A stretch of DNA of 49,726 nucleotides from Canibacter sp052085365 (GTDB lineage: Bacteria > Actinomycetota > Actinomycetes > Actinomycetales > Microbacteriaceae): NCBI GenBank assembly GCA_052085365.1, contig JBQDFP010000014.1:1-49726 (forward strand), given 5' to 3'. Under the pieces are notes generated by a model. It saw only the letters and a list, made by a program, of their open reading frames with translations. It had not been told where the DNA came from and made no database searches. How positions within the stretch are numbered: position 1 is the first letter of the stretch; the number at the start of each line of letters is the position of its first letter. Below, one piece after another: positions 16,126-26,008 of the stretch. The translations under genes were made by a program, and so were the position numbers.

Positions 16126-18192
16126 TTATGCGTGAGCGGGGGTCTGCACGCCAGTGCCTTGGCGAGCGGCGGCTTTGGCTTCTGCTTGCGCCTGCTTGCG
16201 CAGTTCCTTCTCATGCACAGGCCATTCACCTGCGGCTTTGGCTTCCGCCACATAATCTGCGGCTTCTTGCTGACGTTCCGCTTCGATGCCACTGTAAATC
16301 TCGGCACGTACCAGTTCATTGTCGAGACCGAAGCTCTCCACAATGTCGAGCATCTGCGGACGCAAACGGCCAATGAGACGGTCGGCGTAGGCAGCGAGCG
16401 CTTCCACGCGTTGCGCTGATAGCCGACCGTGTATGAGATACCACGCAGCGTTCTTTTCGATCAGTGAGAAACCGAACAGGTCCCGCAGCCAGGTCATAAC
16501 GGTCAGGGTGTCGCCAGAGAACTGTTCGAGTGCTTCGGTGAACGCCTCCCACTGCAACAGTTCGCCGTGGGAGCGGGCAGCTTCGATGAGTTTTGCCTGG
16601 TTGGCTTGGAAGGCAGCGTTCTCGTCGCCCTTCTTTTTGCCGTCACGAAGCGCCATCGCAATTTGCGTCACCATTGTGGCAACACGATCGGCGAGGAGTG
16701 CTCGCTGGTTTTCAGAGTCACGCAGGCTATCAATAGAGCGCCCGGTTTGGCCCAGATCGAGCACGCCTTGGGTCAGCTGTCGCAAACCAAAACGGCTGAG
16801 ACGGTCACGCACTTGCCCGGCTGCAGCTTTCGCGATCGCATTTTTGTCGCCACCGGCGAACTGTTTCGCATATTCAGTGAGCAGTCGTTTACCGACAAGC
16901 TGCAACAAAATATGGTTGTCGCCTTCGAACGTGACATAGATGTCGAGGTCTTGCCGCAGTCCCGGGAAACGGTTCTTCGACATAAAGCCTGCTCCGCCGC
17001 AGGCTTCGCGCACTTCTTGGAGCGTATCGAGCGCGGCCCAAGTTGACAGTGGCTTCAGGGATGCGGCAAGCGTTTCGAGGTCTTGCCTGGCCTCGTCAGT
17101 GTCGTTGCGTCCTGAGAACACTTCGTCAAAGACTGAGAGGAGTCGTTCGCTCGCGAAGTTCATTGCGAGGGTTTCAGCAACCCGCGGGATGAGACGTTTC
17201 TGGTGCAGACCATAGTCAAGCAGAACAGTGTCGCGCCCATCTGGTCCGATGAACTGACGACGCTCTTCAGCGTAGGAGATACCAGCGGCGAGCGCGGCTT
17301 TCATTGCTTCGACTGCTGAACCGTCGAGCGAGACGCGACCCTGAACGAGTGTGCCGATCATGGTGAAGAAACGACGCCCCGGGCTCTCGATCGGTGAAGT
17401 GTAGGTGCCGTCGGCAGCAACGTCACCGTATTTGTTCAGGAGGTTCGTGCGGGGAATTCGCACGTGAGTGAAGTGTAGACGCCCGTTATCGATACCGTTC
17501 AGGCCACCTTTGTGGCCGTCGTCTTCGGCGCCCACGCCCGGGAGAAGTTCCCCTTCTGGGGTGCGAATCGGGACGAAGAAGCAGTGTACGCCGTGGTTGA
17601 CTCCCTTCACAATGAGTTGTGCGAACACTGTGGCGGCTTGACCGTGCAGGGCAGCATTACCGAGGAATTCTTTCCATGCACCGCGGAACGGTGTGTGAAT
17701 GTCAAATTCTTCGGTTTCGGGGTCATAAGTAGCGGTGGTGCCAATCGAGTCAACGTCTGAGCCGTGGCCGATTTCGGTCATTGCGAATGCGCCGGGAAGT
17801 TTCATCGAAATCACATCGGGCAACCATTTTTTGTGATGCTCTTCGGTCCCGAGGTGCATGATCGCAGACCCGAAGAGCCCCCACTGGACTCCTGCTTTGA
17901 TCTGCAGTGACGGGTCTGCAAGCACCAACTGCGTGAACGCGGCGATGTTTCCGCCGTGATTTTCTGATCCACCCACACTCTTCGGGAATGCACGTTGAAT
18001 TGCGTCTTCTTCAACAAGAATCTTGAGGCCTTCGAGCGTGCGTTTGCGGTCTTCGTCGAGGCTGAGTCCGGGGATTGTGTGCAGCTTCGGGTTTCGAGCC
18101 ACTTCACGGGAATGTAGACGTTCGTCTTTCCAGGTGCCGAGCAGTGCGTCAGAGACCTGGGAAATATCAATTTTGGGTTGAGAAGTTGACAT
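16126..18192 (-). CDS. acyl-CoA oxidase-like acyl-CoA dehydrogenase
   Basis: 688-aa flavoprotein of the acyl-CoA dehydrogenase/oxidase superfamily. Its length, C-terminal extension and motifs resemble acyl-CoA oxidases more than 380-aa ACADs: FAMTEIGHGSDVDSIGTTATYD (FAD/substrate loop near residue 140), QGRVSLDG, REACGGAGFMSKNRFP near residue 395, and VTFEGDNHILLQ with the predicted catalytic base Glu423. It should introduce the 2,3-double bond in fatty acyl-CoA; whether O2 or an electron-transfer flavoprotein takes the electrons cannot be read. The start has a good GGAG five bases upstream. The gene has its own promoter and a leader of about 110 bases. Confidence 0.88.
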   Translation of the reverse strand: MSTSQPKIDISQVSDALLGTWKDERLHSREVARNPKLHTIPGLSLDEDRKRTLEGLKILVEEDAIQRAFPKSVGGSENHGGNIAAFTQLVLADPSLQIKAGVQWGLFGSAIMHLGTEEHHKKWLPDVISMKLPGAFAMTEIGHGSDVDSIGTTATYDPETEEFDIHTPFRGAWKEFLGNAALHGQAATVFAQLIVKGVNHGVHCFFVPIRTPEGELLPGVGAEDDGHKGGLNGIDNGRLHFTHVRIPRTNLLNKYGDVAADGTYTSPIESPGRRFFTMIGTLVQGRVSLDGSAVEAMKAALAAGISYAEERRQFIGPDGRDTVLLDYGLHQKRLIPRVAETLAMNFASERLLSVFDEVFSGRNDTDEARQDLETLAASLKPLSTWAALDTLQEVREACGGAGFMSKNRFPGLRQDLDIYVTFEGDNHILLQLVGKRLLTEYAKQFAGGDKNAIAKAAAGQVRDRLSRFGLRQLTQGVLDLGQTGRSIDSLRDSENQRALLADRVATMVTQIAMALRDGKKKGDENAAFQANQAKLIEAARSHGELLQWEAFTEALEQFSGDTLTVMTWLRDLFGFSLIEKNAAWYLIHGRLSAQRVEALAAYADRLIGRLRPQMLDIVESFGLDNELVRAEIYSGIEAERQQEAADYVAEAKAAGEWPVHEKELRKQAQAEAKAAARQGTGVQTPAHA

Positions 18193-18308
18193 GGTTGCTC
18201 CTTCGCTTTGCTCTTAGCTTATGCAGGCGGCCCGAGAGCCCCAAGATCGCTGCACACAGTCAACAACGGGGCCGATCAATCAGTCGACGCAGCTTAGACA
18301 AGTCCCAC

Positions 18309-18338
18309 AATTTAGGCATGTGTTTATTGTGCTGTTAA
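18309..18338 (-). promoter_or_regulatory. promoter of the acyl-CoA oxidase-like gene
   Basis: On the minus strand TTAACA (18338-18333), an 18-base spacer and TAAATT (18314-18309). Transcription would start near 18302, giving a leader of about 110 bases with no riboswitch-like structure that I can recognise. Confidence 0.45.
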
Positions 18339-18357
18339 TACATGAGTCACTGGGGTG

Positions 18358-19863
18358 TTATCGATACGGAAGCGAGTCGCCCGGCACAAAATCGGCGAAG
18401 GTTGCAGGCGTGATGCCGGCATCTTCAAGCATGGCCCGTGTCTTCTTTTGTCTCGTGCGCGCAATCACGGTCACAACGGTCCCGGAATGACCTGCACGGC
18501 CAGTTCGGCCTGACCGGTGCAGATATGACTTGTGATTGTCTGGTGGATCCGCCTGCACCACCACGGCAATGTTGTCGACGTGGATGCCGCGAGCTGCCAC
18601 ATCAGTGGCAACGAGAACGTCGGCTTTGCCACGCGTGAAACGTTGCAGATTTTTTTCACGCCGGTGTTGGCTGAGATCGCCGTGGAGTTCAACGGCGTCG
18701 ATTCCCGCCCGTTGCAGGAGTTCTGCGAGACGTTCTGCGTAGGCGCGGGTGCGCGTGAACATGATCGTATGAGGTTTCGCGAGTTGAACTAACACTTCGT
18801 CTTTGTCTTCGCGCATAACGATCATGACGTGGTGCACAATTTTACCTTCGCGCACTCCGGCAATTTCATGCACGGTGGGTGATCGCATGAATTCGTGCGC
18901 AACTAATGCCACTTCGCCGTCGAGCGTTGCTGAGAACATGAGTTTCTGTGACCCCGTTTTTGTGAGCCGTAAAATGCGCTGCACAGGTTCAATGAAGCCC
19001 AGTTCACTCATATGGTCGGCTTCATCAAGCACTGCGATCTCTACATCCCGCAGCTCGAGTTCACCACGCTGAATCAGGTCTTCTATGCGGCCTGGGGTGC
19101 CGATCACAATATCAACGCCACGACTCAACGCATGCTGCTGCCGTTGAATCGGAACCCCACCCACCAGTTGGGTGGTGAACAGACCCACCGTACGCGCAAG
19201 TGGCTGCACGGTGCGGTCAATCTGCAGCGCAAGTTCACGTGTTGGTGCAAGAATGACCGCTTTCGGGTTACGCACGCGCCCGCCCGAACGATGCGTGGTT
19301 CGTTTTCCACGCTGAAGGCGTTCTTGTTTCACCGGTTTCGGGTCGCTCGCAAAGCGACCTTCGTGCTTCATCGTTGCCAGACGTTCAACAATTGCTGCAC
19401 CGAATGCGATGGTCTTGCCTGAGCCTGTGGTTGCGCGGCCAAGCACATCCAGGCCGGCAAGAATGTCGGGAACGGTAACCGCCTGTATCGCGAACGGTTC
19501 ACTTGCTCCGAGTTCGGCCAGTTGCGCACACAAGCGTGGCCCGAGTCCGAGGTCCGCGAAAGTGAGTCCTTTCCCTGCAGCAGAGTCAGCGACCGTGGCT
19601 TCTAGCTTCTCGAAGTGTTTCATATCGGGCTGAAACCGTGCAGCCGGCTTCATTTCGCGCTGGACCCGCGGCGTGCGCGTGTTTGCTCGAGCACCGGTTT
19701 TTGCGCCCGCTCTCACTCCAGATGTGTTGCCAGATTTTCGTCCCGGTGCGTCATCGGCACGCATTGACCGGCCACGGCCTGCACCTTTGCCTTTCGCCGG
19801 GCCGCCTCTACGGGGCTCATAGTGCTTAGGTGCTTTAAATCCAGAACGTCTTTTACGTGACAT
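18358..19863 (-). CDS. DEAD-box ATP-dependent RNA helicase
   Basis: 501-aa helicase with the full motif set: Q-motif FADLGLGPRL, motif I ATTGSGKT near residue 145, Ia PTRELALQI, Ib TPGR, II DEAD near 285, III SAT, V DVAARGIHV and VI HRSGRTGRAG near 460. Residues 1-75 form a basic Arg/Lys/Gly-rich extension that probably binds RNA. A basic insert of about 35 residues separates motifs I and Ia. It ends right after the core, with no RNA-binding C-terminal domain. Last gene of an apparent operon with the RND pump and the tyrosine phosphatase; only nine bases follow the phosphatase stop. Confidence 0.93.
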   Translation of the reverse strand: MSRKRRSGFKAPKHYEPRRGGPAKGKGAGRGRSMRADDAPGRKSGNTSGVRAGAKTGARANTRTPRVQREMKPAARFQPDMKHFEKLEATVADSAAGKGLTFADLGLGPRLCAQLAELGASEPFAIQAVTVPDILAGLDVLGRATTGSGKTIAFGAAIVERLATMKHEGRFASDPKPVKQERLQRGKRTTHRSGGRVRNPKAVILAPTRELALQIDRTVQPLARTVGLFTTQLVGGVPIQRQQHALSRGVDIVIGTPGRIEDLIQRGELELRDVEIAVLDEADHMSELGFIEPVQRILRLTKTGSQKLMFSATLDGEVALVAHEFMRSPTVHEIAGVREGKIVHHVMIVMREDKDEVLVQLAKPHTIMFTRTRAYAERLAELLQRAGIDAVELHGDLSQHRREKNLQRFTRGKADVLVATDVAARGIHVDNIAVVVQADPPDNHKSYLHRSGRTGRAGHSGTVVTVIARTRQKKTRAMLEDAGITPATFADFVPGDSLPYR

Positions 19864-19872
19864 ACGGTGAGA

Positions 19873-20331
19873 TCAGCGCTCGCTTAATTGTGTCAAAAGT
19901 TCACGACAGCCGCGTTCTATCTGATGCAGCACAGCATCAAAACCTTCATCATCTGAATGGTACGGGTCAGACACATCTGGATCAGTCGCGAGCTCATCAT
20001 AGTCAGTAAAAAGCACCACGTTTTTGCCACCCATGGCATCGAGCTCTCGCTCATGTGAACGATCAAGCGCCACTAGCAGATCATTCGATTGGATGTCAGC
20101 CGGAGTGACCTGGTGTGCAACATGCGCCGATCCGTCATACCCGGCTCGCTGAAGCGCGGCAATAGTTCGCGGGTCGGCGCCTTGCCCTTCGTGCCAATCG
20201 CCGATTCCGCTGGAGGTCACCTCGAACCGCTCGCCCAAACCTGCCCGCTCAGCAAGCTCGCGAAAGATCACGTCAGCCATGGGAGAGCGGCAAATGTTCC
20301 CTAAACACACAAATTGGATTCGATAGCTCAA
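19873..20331 (-). CDS. low-molecular-weight protein-tyrosine phosphatase
   Basis: 152-aa cytosolic phosphatase. The P-loop CLGNICRSP at residues 9-17 gives the nucleophilic Cys9 and Arg15, and the general acid sits in SDPYH near residue 122. The domain spans the whole protein. The start is TTG at 20331 with GGGGA upstream. It is 12 bases downstream of the RND gene and nine upstream of the helicase, so it is likely co-transcribed. In related bacteria such enzymes act on arginine or tyrosine phosphoproteins or exopolysaccharide kinases. No kinase partner is seen here. Confidence 0.93.
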   Translation of the reverse strand: MSYRIQFVCLGNICRSPMADVIFRELAERAGLGERFEVTSSGIGDWHEGQGADPRTIAALQRAGYDGSAHVAHQVTPADIQSNDLLVALDRSHERELDAMGGKNVVLFTDYDELATDPDVSDPYHSDDEGFDAVLHQIERGCRELLTQLSER

Positions 20332-20343
20332 GTCTCTGTCCCC

Positions 20344-23300
20344 TTACGCTTCAATTTCACGTTCACGAGCGGCTGCCTTCTCGGCGCGTTTGCGATCCTT
20401 ACGGTCTCGACGCTTCTCTCGAACATACTCGACCGAGAAGTACAGCGTCGGCAAAACCACCAGAGTCAGGACGGTGGACGAAAGCAGACCACCAATCACG
20501 ACGACGGCCAGCGGCTGTGAAATGAACCCGCCCTGCCCGGTAATACCACTGGCCATCGGGGTCAGCGCGAGGATAGTTGCGAGCGCAGTCATCACAATCG
20601 GACGAACACGGTGTGACGATCCAGCTTCAACAGCTTCGCGCAGACTCCACCCCCGTTCTCGGTACTGGTTGATCAGATCCACCAGCACAATCGCGTTGGT
20701 CACCACAATGCCGACGAGCATCAATACCCCAATGAGTGATGCGATTCCGAGCGGGATGCCCGTCGCAAGCAGCAGCAACAACGCACCGGTCGCCGCAAAT
20801 GGCACTGAAATCAACAGCAACAGTGGCTGCAGCAGGCTCTTAAATGTCGCCACCATAATGATGTAGACGATCAGAATTGCTGCGAGCAGCGCGAGGCCCA
20901 GCTGCGTGAACGCGTCACCTTGGTCGGACAGCACACCACCGATATTTGCGGTTGCACCCGCCGGCAGATCAACACTGTCGAGGGCGGTTTGTACTTCGAC
21001 TGAGGCGGTGGTGAGATCATCTCCCTTGGGCAACATCGAAATCGTGGCTTGGCGCACTCCGTTGGATGTCGCGATGCTCACCGGTCCATCTTTTTGCTCA
21101 ACCGTTGCAAGCTCATCGACACGTTTCTCACCAAGCATGGTTTGCACTTCGAGCGCTTTCAATGCATCGACATCAGCCGGGGCAGAACCCTCTGATAGAT
21201 AGATTGACGTGGTTTGCTCGTCGACCTCGATTGACCCGATTTCTTGTGGATCCATCGCAGCAGAGACCATTCCACTCACGGCCGCTTCGCTTAAGCCGGC
21301 TTCGGCTGCCTTAGTTCGGTCAACAGTAATGCCCAGATATGGGCGCGACGTGGCCAGGTTACTTTCAATCTGGATCAGCTCATCTGATTTAGACAGTTCA
21401 TCGATCATGGCGTCGTTCGCTTCTTGCAACGACTCTGCGTCAGGTGCATTGACCGCAACCTCGATCGCACTGCTCATGGTCACCCCGCCGCCAGCCTGGC
21501 CGATTGAGAATTCACCATCAAAGTCCGCAACCGCGTCACGAATCCGGTTTTGCACGGCGGTCTGGTCTGCATCTTCGTCAGTGGTCAGTGAGTAATTCAC
21601 CACGCCGTCGCCGCCAGACCCGAACGCAGCCATACCATCGCTTGAACCAATCGTGACCTGCACCGATTCGACATCTGGCTGAGTTTGGAGCACGCCTTCA
21701 ACTTCTTCAGCGTGCTTCAACTGTTCGTCCAAGCTCGTGCCCGGTGCGAGCGTCTGTGTGAGACCGACTGCGTTTTGCCCATCATCGCCAATGAAGTTCG
21801 TTTTCATCAGTGGTGTTGCGGCAAGAGTGCCAGCAAACACGACCGCAGCAATAATCAGCGTGATGACGGGGCGACGTAGCGTCCAGTGAATAACCGGCAA
21901 GTACGCACGCTGAATTCTCGTGGGTTTTTCGCCTTCTTCGAGGCCTTCCCATCGTGTTGAATCTACTCCAGCGCCCCGATCGTCCGCTTCGAGATCGTGA
22001 GTCTGCTGAACGTGCGGGACGGGATCCACTGTTTCTGCGTCCTCAGCGAGTTTTGCCTGCTCTGCCTTTTGGGCGCGCAGCTCGGCTTTTCGTTGCTTAC
22101 GATCTTTACGGGTTTCACCCTTCGGGTGAATAAACCAGCTTGCAAGCACCGGAACAATGGTCAGGGACACAAGTAGCGATGCGGCAAACGCGAAGCTGAC
22201 CGTAAATGCGAACGGCCTGAACAGTTCGCCAACCATCCCACCAACAAACGCCACCGGAAGGAACACCGCAATTGTCGCGATTGTCGACGAGGTAATTGCG
22301 CCGGCAACTTCCTTCACCGCAAACGTGATCGTCTTCATTCGGTCAACACCGGGTTTAAGGTGACGCTGAATGTTCTCAATGACCACAATCGAGTCGTCCA
22401 CCACTCGACCGATCGAAATGGTGAGCGCACCCAGCGTCAGCATGTTGAGTGTGTAGTCGGTTGCCCACAGTGCGATCAGGGTGAGTAACACCGAGGTCGG
22501 AATTGAGATCGCGGTGACCAGAGTTGATCTGAATGAGAACAGGAACACCAGAATGACAAGCACAGCGAACACGAGACCGAGCAGGCCTTCAGTGGTAAGC
22601 GTTTCGACCGAATCTTCAATGTATGGCGCCTGGTCGAAGACGACATGCAGGCTTGCACCTTCAAGCGCCTCTTCTTGGCTGTCGAGCACTTCGTGAACTG
22701 CGTGCGAAATATCGACGGTGTTCGCCGAAGACATCTTCGTAATCGCGAGCGTCAACGCAGGTGCACCATCAACACGTGAAATCGATGTTTCTGGGTTCTT
22801 TTCAACCTTGACTTCGGCAACGTCGGCGACGGTAGTGATGTCGAGTGGTTCTGGGTCAACGGCGGCATCTTCTGCGCCGGCGAGCGCGTCGCCGTCAGCC
22901 CCCTCCTCGTCTTCAGCGCCGGGAGCCGCGTCCATACTGAAGCCGCCTTCAGCCATCTGAGCTTGCTGCTCCATTTGCTCTTGTTGAGCCTGCTGCTGTG
23001 CTTGCTGTTGTTGTTGTGCGAGCGTCTGTGCATCGGGCACAACCGGCAACGCTTTGATGGTGTCAACGCTTGAGACGTTTGACCCTGCCTGCACTGCGAG
23101 CGTGTTGCCGTCTTCGGTGATGCTCCCGGCGGGCATTAACACACCGTTTTGTTGCAGAGCATCAGTAATCGACTGGCTCGACAGACCGGCGTCTTCCAAT
23201 TCATCTTTGTCGACAGTTATGGTGATTCGATCGCCGCGTGCCCCCTGCAGTTCTGCTTCACGGATTCCGTCAATATCTTCAACTTTGGGCACCAACACGT

Positions 23301-23778
23301 CATTGACGCGGGCTGCCGTGTCTTCAGGGTCATCGCCTTCTGCAGGGGTGACCGCCACTTGAATAATCGGGAAGTCATCAATACTTCCCGAGACGACCTG
23401 GGTGTCTGCAGTTTCAGGGATCCTGTCACCCAAACGCGAGATCGCGCGCTCAACTTTCTGCTCAGTCGAAGCGAGATCCACCCCGTATTCAAACTCCGCA
23501 AGCACCATTGATGAATTCGTTGAAGAGGTTGCGCTCGTTGACTTTAGCTGCGCGACGCCACGTAGCGCCGTTTCGATCGGCTCTGACACATCATTGTTCA
23601 CCACTTCCGGTGTTGCCCCGGGATAGGTGGTGACGACAGCGATCATCGGGAACTGCACCGACGGCATCAGCTCCTGTTTCAGCTGCCCCACACTGATGGT
23701 TCCAAACAGTGCGGCTACAACGGTGATCAGAACGATCAGGGCACGGTTTTTTAGACTGGCCCGGGCAAGCATACTCAT
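20344..23778 (-). CDS. RND efflux transporter (HAE1/SwrC-like)
   Basis: About 1144-aa inner-membrane proton antiporter of the AcrB/HAE1 family. First helix SLKNRALIVLITVVAALFG, then the periplasmic-type loop MPSVQFPMIAVVTTYPGATPEVV. The mid-protein helices carry SIGRVVDDSIVVIENIQRHL, the conserved proton-relay Asp-Asp segment. A second half repeats the layout (LVGIVVTNAIVLVDLINQYRERG near the end). An unusual low-complexity insert rich in Gln then Glu/Asp/Ala lies at about residues 255-315. No adaptor or outer-membrane partner is adjacent, as expected in a Gram-positive. I prefer the start at 23778 over 23811, since the family begins close to the first helix. Confidence 0.92.
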   Translation of the reverse strand: MSMLARASLKNRALIVLITVVAALFGTISVGQLKQELMPSVQFPMIAVVTTYPGATPEVVNNDVSEPIETALRGVAQLKSTSATSSTNSSMVLAEFEYGVDLASTEQKVERAISRLGDRIPETADTQVVSGSIDDFPIIQVAVTPAEGDDPEDTAARVNDVLVPKVEDIDGIREAELQGARGDRITITVDKDELEDAGLSSQSITDALQQNGVLMPAGSITEDGNTLAVQAGSNVSSVDTIKALPVVPDAQTLAQQQQQAQQQAQQEQMEQQAQMAEGGFSMDAAPGAEDEEGADGDALAGAEDAAVDPEPLDITTVADVAEVKVEKNPETSISRVDGAPALTLAITKMSSANTVDISHAVHEVLDSQEEALEGASLHVVFDQAPYIEDSVETLTTEGLLGLVFAVLVILVFLFSFRSTLVTAISIPTSVLLTLIALWATDYTLNMLTLGALTISIGRVVDDSIVVIENIQRHLKPGVDRMKTITFAVKEVAGAITSSTIATIAVFLPVAFVGGMVGELFRPFAFTVSFAFAASLLVSLTIVPVLASWFIHPKGETRKDRKQRKAELRAQKAEQAKLAEDAETVDPVPHVQQTHDLEADDRGAGVDSTRWEGLEEGEKPTRIQRAYLPVIHWTLRRPVITLIIAAVVFAGTLAATPLMKTNFIGDDGQNAVGLTQTLAPGTSLDEQLKHAEEVEGVLQTQPDVESVQVTIGSSDGMAAFGSGGDGVVNYSLTTDEDADQTAVQNRIRDAVADFDGEFSIGQAGGGVTMSSAIEVAVNAPDAESLQEANDAMIDELSKSDELIQIESNLATSRPYLGITVDRTKAAEAGLSEAAVSGMVSAAMDPQEIGSIEVDEQTTSIYLSEGSAPADVDALKALEVQTMLGEKRVDELATVEQKDGPVSIATSNGVRQATISMLPKGDDLTTASVEVQTALDSVDLPAGATANIGGVLSDQGDAFTQLGLALLAAILIVYIIMVATFKSLLQPLLLLISVPFAATGALLLLLATGIPLGIASLIGVLMLVGIVVTNAIVLVDLINQYRERGWSLREAVEAGSSHRVRPIVMTALATILALTPMASGITGQGGFISQPLAVVVIGGLLSSTVLTLVVLPTLYFSVEYVREKRRDRKDRKRAEKAAAREREIEA

Positions 23779-23842
23779 GAACTCTATTCTTGCACGCCCG
23801 CATGTTCCCACTGTGTGAACTGCGGGTCAAGATGAGGCGCCT

Positions 23843-25138
23843 ATGATCGAATACATGGCGCTTCTTCACAACACTCTCGGGGCACGCACTGACGCGGACT
23901 TTGAACGACTCGCAGGTCTGCGACGCATGCAACGCATTGCGGTGATCTTGTTAGCAGCAATGGCGGTGATCTTCGCAGTCTCCTTTGCACTGCAAGACAC
24001 CTATCCGTGGCTTACGTTTGTGCGCGCTGCAGCCGAAGGCGGCATGGTCGGTGGGCTCGCCGACTGGTTCGCAATTACGGCGCTGTTTCGTAAACCGCTC
24101 GGTCTCCCCATTCCTCACACCAACCTAATCTCAGCGAAGAAGGATGAAATCGGTGAGGGCCTTGGCTCGTTTATTGAAGAGAACTTTCTCGCCGACGATG
24201 TTATTCACAACAAGCTTTCTGAAATTAGCGGTGCGCGTCGCGCAGGTGAGTGGATCGCGAAACCTGCAAATGCCAGAAAGATTGATGACCTGATTGCACA
24301 AAGTGCGACTGCAGCGCTCACCGTGCTCAACGACAACGATGTACAAGAGCTGCTTGAAACTCTCATCAAAAGGCATCTTATTGATTCCGATTGGTCCCCG
24401 GTTGCGGGACGCGTTGTTGATGAGTTTGCATCAGAGGGATACCAAAACACCGTCATTGACATTGCCGCGGACCATTTTGATGACTGGCTAGAAAATCATC
24501 CTGAAGCTTTCAACGGTTTCGTTTCGCGCCGCACCCCCGGCTGGCTGCCCAGTTTTGTCGACAAATTTGTTGACACTCGCCTCCACAGCGAAGTCTTGAA
24601 GTTTGTGCGTGACGTTCGGCAAAACCCAGACCACCCGTTCAGGTCTACCGTCGATGAGTTCCTTCACGACTTTGCGGCCGATCTGCAACACGAACCCGTG
24701 CTGCAGGAGCAGATGCATAGTCTCGCACAGGACGTCTTTGAAAGTCCGCGAGTCCGCGCGCTCACCACAAATATGTGGGATCGAGTGCGCGAGGTACTCC
24801 TTGAGCAGTTCGCGAACCCGAACAGTGAGATCCGGGCAAGAATTGTTCAGGTTCTGGCAGATTTTGGTGTGCAACTTCAGCACGATCGAACGCTGCAGTT
24901 CAAAATTGACGTGTGGGTCATGCAGGTTGTCGAGCACCTGGTGCACACCTACCGTCATGATCTTGCCGGCGTGGTCATAGACACAGTCCAAAAGTGGGAT
25001 TCACAAGAAGCAGCTCAAAAGATTGAACTCCAGATAGGTAAAGACCTGCAGTTCATTCGCATGAATGGCACCGTCGTCGGCGCATTAGCTGGCCTGACCA
25101 TCACAGTGATCGCACACGTGATCACTGCACTGACCTAA
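23843..25138 (+). CDS. DUF445 family membrane protein
   Basis: 431-aa protein of the DUF445 family (function unknown). It has an N-terminal helix at about residues 32-52 (AVILLAAMAVIFAVSFAL). The family hallmark GGMVGGLADWFAITALFRKPLGLPIPHTNLI follows at about 65-96. Then comes a long alpha-helical middle, and a C-terminal hydrophobic helix (GALAGLTITVIAHVITAL). Both ends thus appear membrane-inserted. The start is unsettled: ATG 23843 has GAGG five bases upstream, while TATGAT (23842-23847) seven bases before ATG 23855 would give a leaderless start four residues later. It is divergent from the RND operon. Confidence 0.9.
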   Translation: MIEYMALLHNTLGARTDADFERLAGLRRMQRIAVILLAAMAVIFAVSFALQDTYPWLTFVRAAAEGGMVGGLADWFAITALFRKPLGLPIPHTNLISAKKDEIGEGLGSFIEENFLADDVIHNKLSEISGARRAGEWIAKPANARKIDDLIAQSATAALTVLNDNDVQELLETLIKRHLIDSDWSPVAGRVVDEFASEGYQNTVIDIAADHFDDWLENHPEAFNGFVSRRTPGWLPSFVDKFVDTRLHSEVLKFVRDVRQNPDHPFRSTVDEFLHDFAADLQHEPVLQEQMHSLAQDVFESPRVRALTTNMWDRVREVLLEQFANPNSEIRARIVQVLADFGVQLQHDRTLQFKIDVWVMQVVEHLVHTYRHDLAGVVIDTVQKWDSQEAAQKIELQIGKDLQFIRMNGTVVGALAGLTITVIAHVITALT

Positions 25139-25155
25139 GCACCCAACGAAGAGGT

Positions 25156-25830
25156 TTAGTCGGTCGAACCTGCTGAGTCTTCCGACCCTTCATCGGGCCG
25201 TTGACCTTCCCACGCGATCGGTAAGGCAACATCTTGGACACGGTCGCTCGCTGCTGTGTGGTCGGCACGAGTGACAATACCGCACGGCTTCTCGAGACAG
25301 TCGGCACCGTTCCCGGCGGGTTCTGGCACTACCAGGTTCACTGAGAAGCCATCACCGGTGAACTGGTGGGTCGCGAATGCTTTCCATGCCCAGTTGTTAC
25401 TCACCCATGCACTGGACAATAAGTCATCTGCGGCTTCTTCTGCCGAATCTTCGCTTGCAGGAATATCTCCGAGGCACGGTCCAGGTTTTTTCGAGGTGTC
25501 ACTTGGCAACTGGCAGAAGCTCACGTAAATACCGATACTGCTGTCGTATCCAGTCCCGGTCACGGTCACGAGATCACCCGCGTGCAGGTTGTCCGGCTCT
25601 AGCTGTCCACCGTGCTCGTCCGTGACTTCGAGTGTTCGGGTGCGCCCGTCTTCACCTTCCGCGGACACCTGTGAAACATATTCCGCCGAACGTATTTGTC
25701 CGGATGACCCTGCACTTTCGTGGGTCAGGATAGGCACCACGATGAATGCGACGAGAATCAGCACGACGGCAAGCACACCGATGATGCTGCCCCAGACGAT
25801 GCGCTTTGTTCGTGATCTACGTGCAGACAT
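25156..25830 (-). CDS. membrane-anchored protein with neocarzinostatin-like domain
   Basis: 224-aa protein starting MSARRSRTKR, with one helix at about residues 13-36 (IIGVLAVVLILVAFIVVPIL). The extracellular part holds LHAGDLVTVTGTGYDSSIGIYVSFCQL and a second part DCLEKPCGIVTRADHTAASDRVQDVALPI. The 'TVTGTG' strand, paired Cys pattern and final 'PCG..TRADH' segment resemble neocarzinostatin-fold Ig-like domains seen in actinobacterial surface proteins. This is a pattern judgement, not a search result. The tail is acidic. An upstream ATG at 25896 would add 22 residues, but the TACACT box seven bases before 25830 favours the shorter form. Confidence 0.65.
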   Translation of the reverse strand: MSARRSRTKRIVWGSIIGVLAVVLILVAFIVVPILTHESAGSSGQIRSAEYVSQVSAEGEDGRTRTLEVTDEHGGQLEPDNLHAGDLVTVTGTGYDSSIGIYVSFCQLPSDTSKKPGPCLGDIPASEDSAEEAADDLLSSAWVSNNWAWKAFATHQFTGDGFSVNLVVPEPAGNGADCLEKPCGIVTRADHTAASDRVQDVALPIAWEGQRPDEGSEDSAGSTD

Positions 25831-25837
25831 ATCGATA

Positions 25838-25843
25838 AGTGTA
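25838..25843 (-). promoter_or_regulatory. -10 box for leaderless start
   Basis: TACACT (minus strand) lies seven bases before the ATG at 25830. A TTGGGC at 25868-25863 is a poor -35 at 19 bases. Confidence 0.42.
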
Positions 25844-26008
25844 ACGGTCGTGCGACTTATCAGCCCAACGGAATGTTTCAGGCCCGCCAAACTCAAGAAT
25901 TGCTGCGAATACGCTTAGATTGCTCTCCACAAGCGAACGTTGGACGTCCTAAGTTCGTCAAAGTTCATGCTAATGTATAGGCCATAAGTCTATTTCGTAA
26001 CTGGGTTT

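Noticed and set aside
18193..18302. Possible riboswitch in the 110-base leader of the acyl-CoA oxidase-like gene
   Set aside because: No conserved paired elements or known aptamer motif could be recognised; treated as an ordinary leader.
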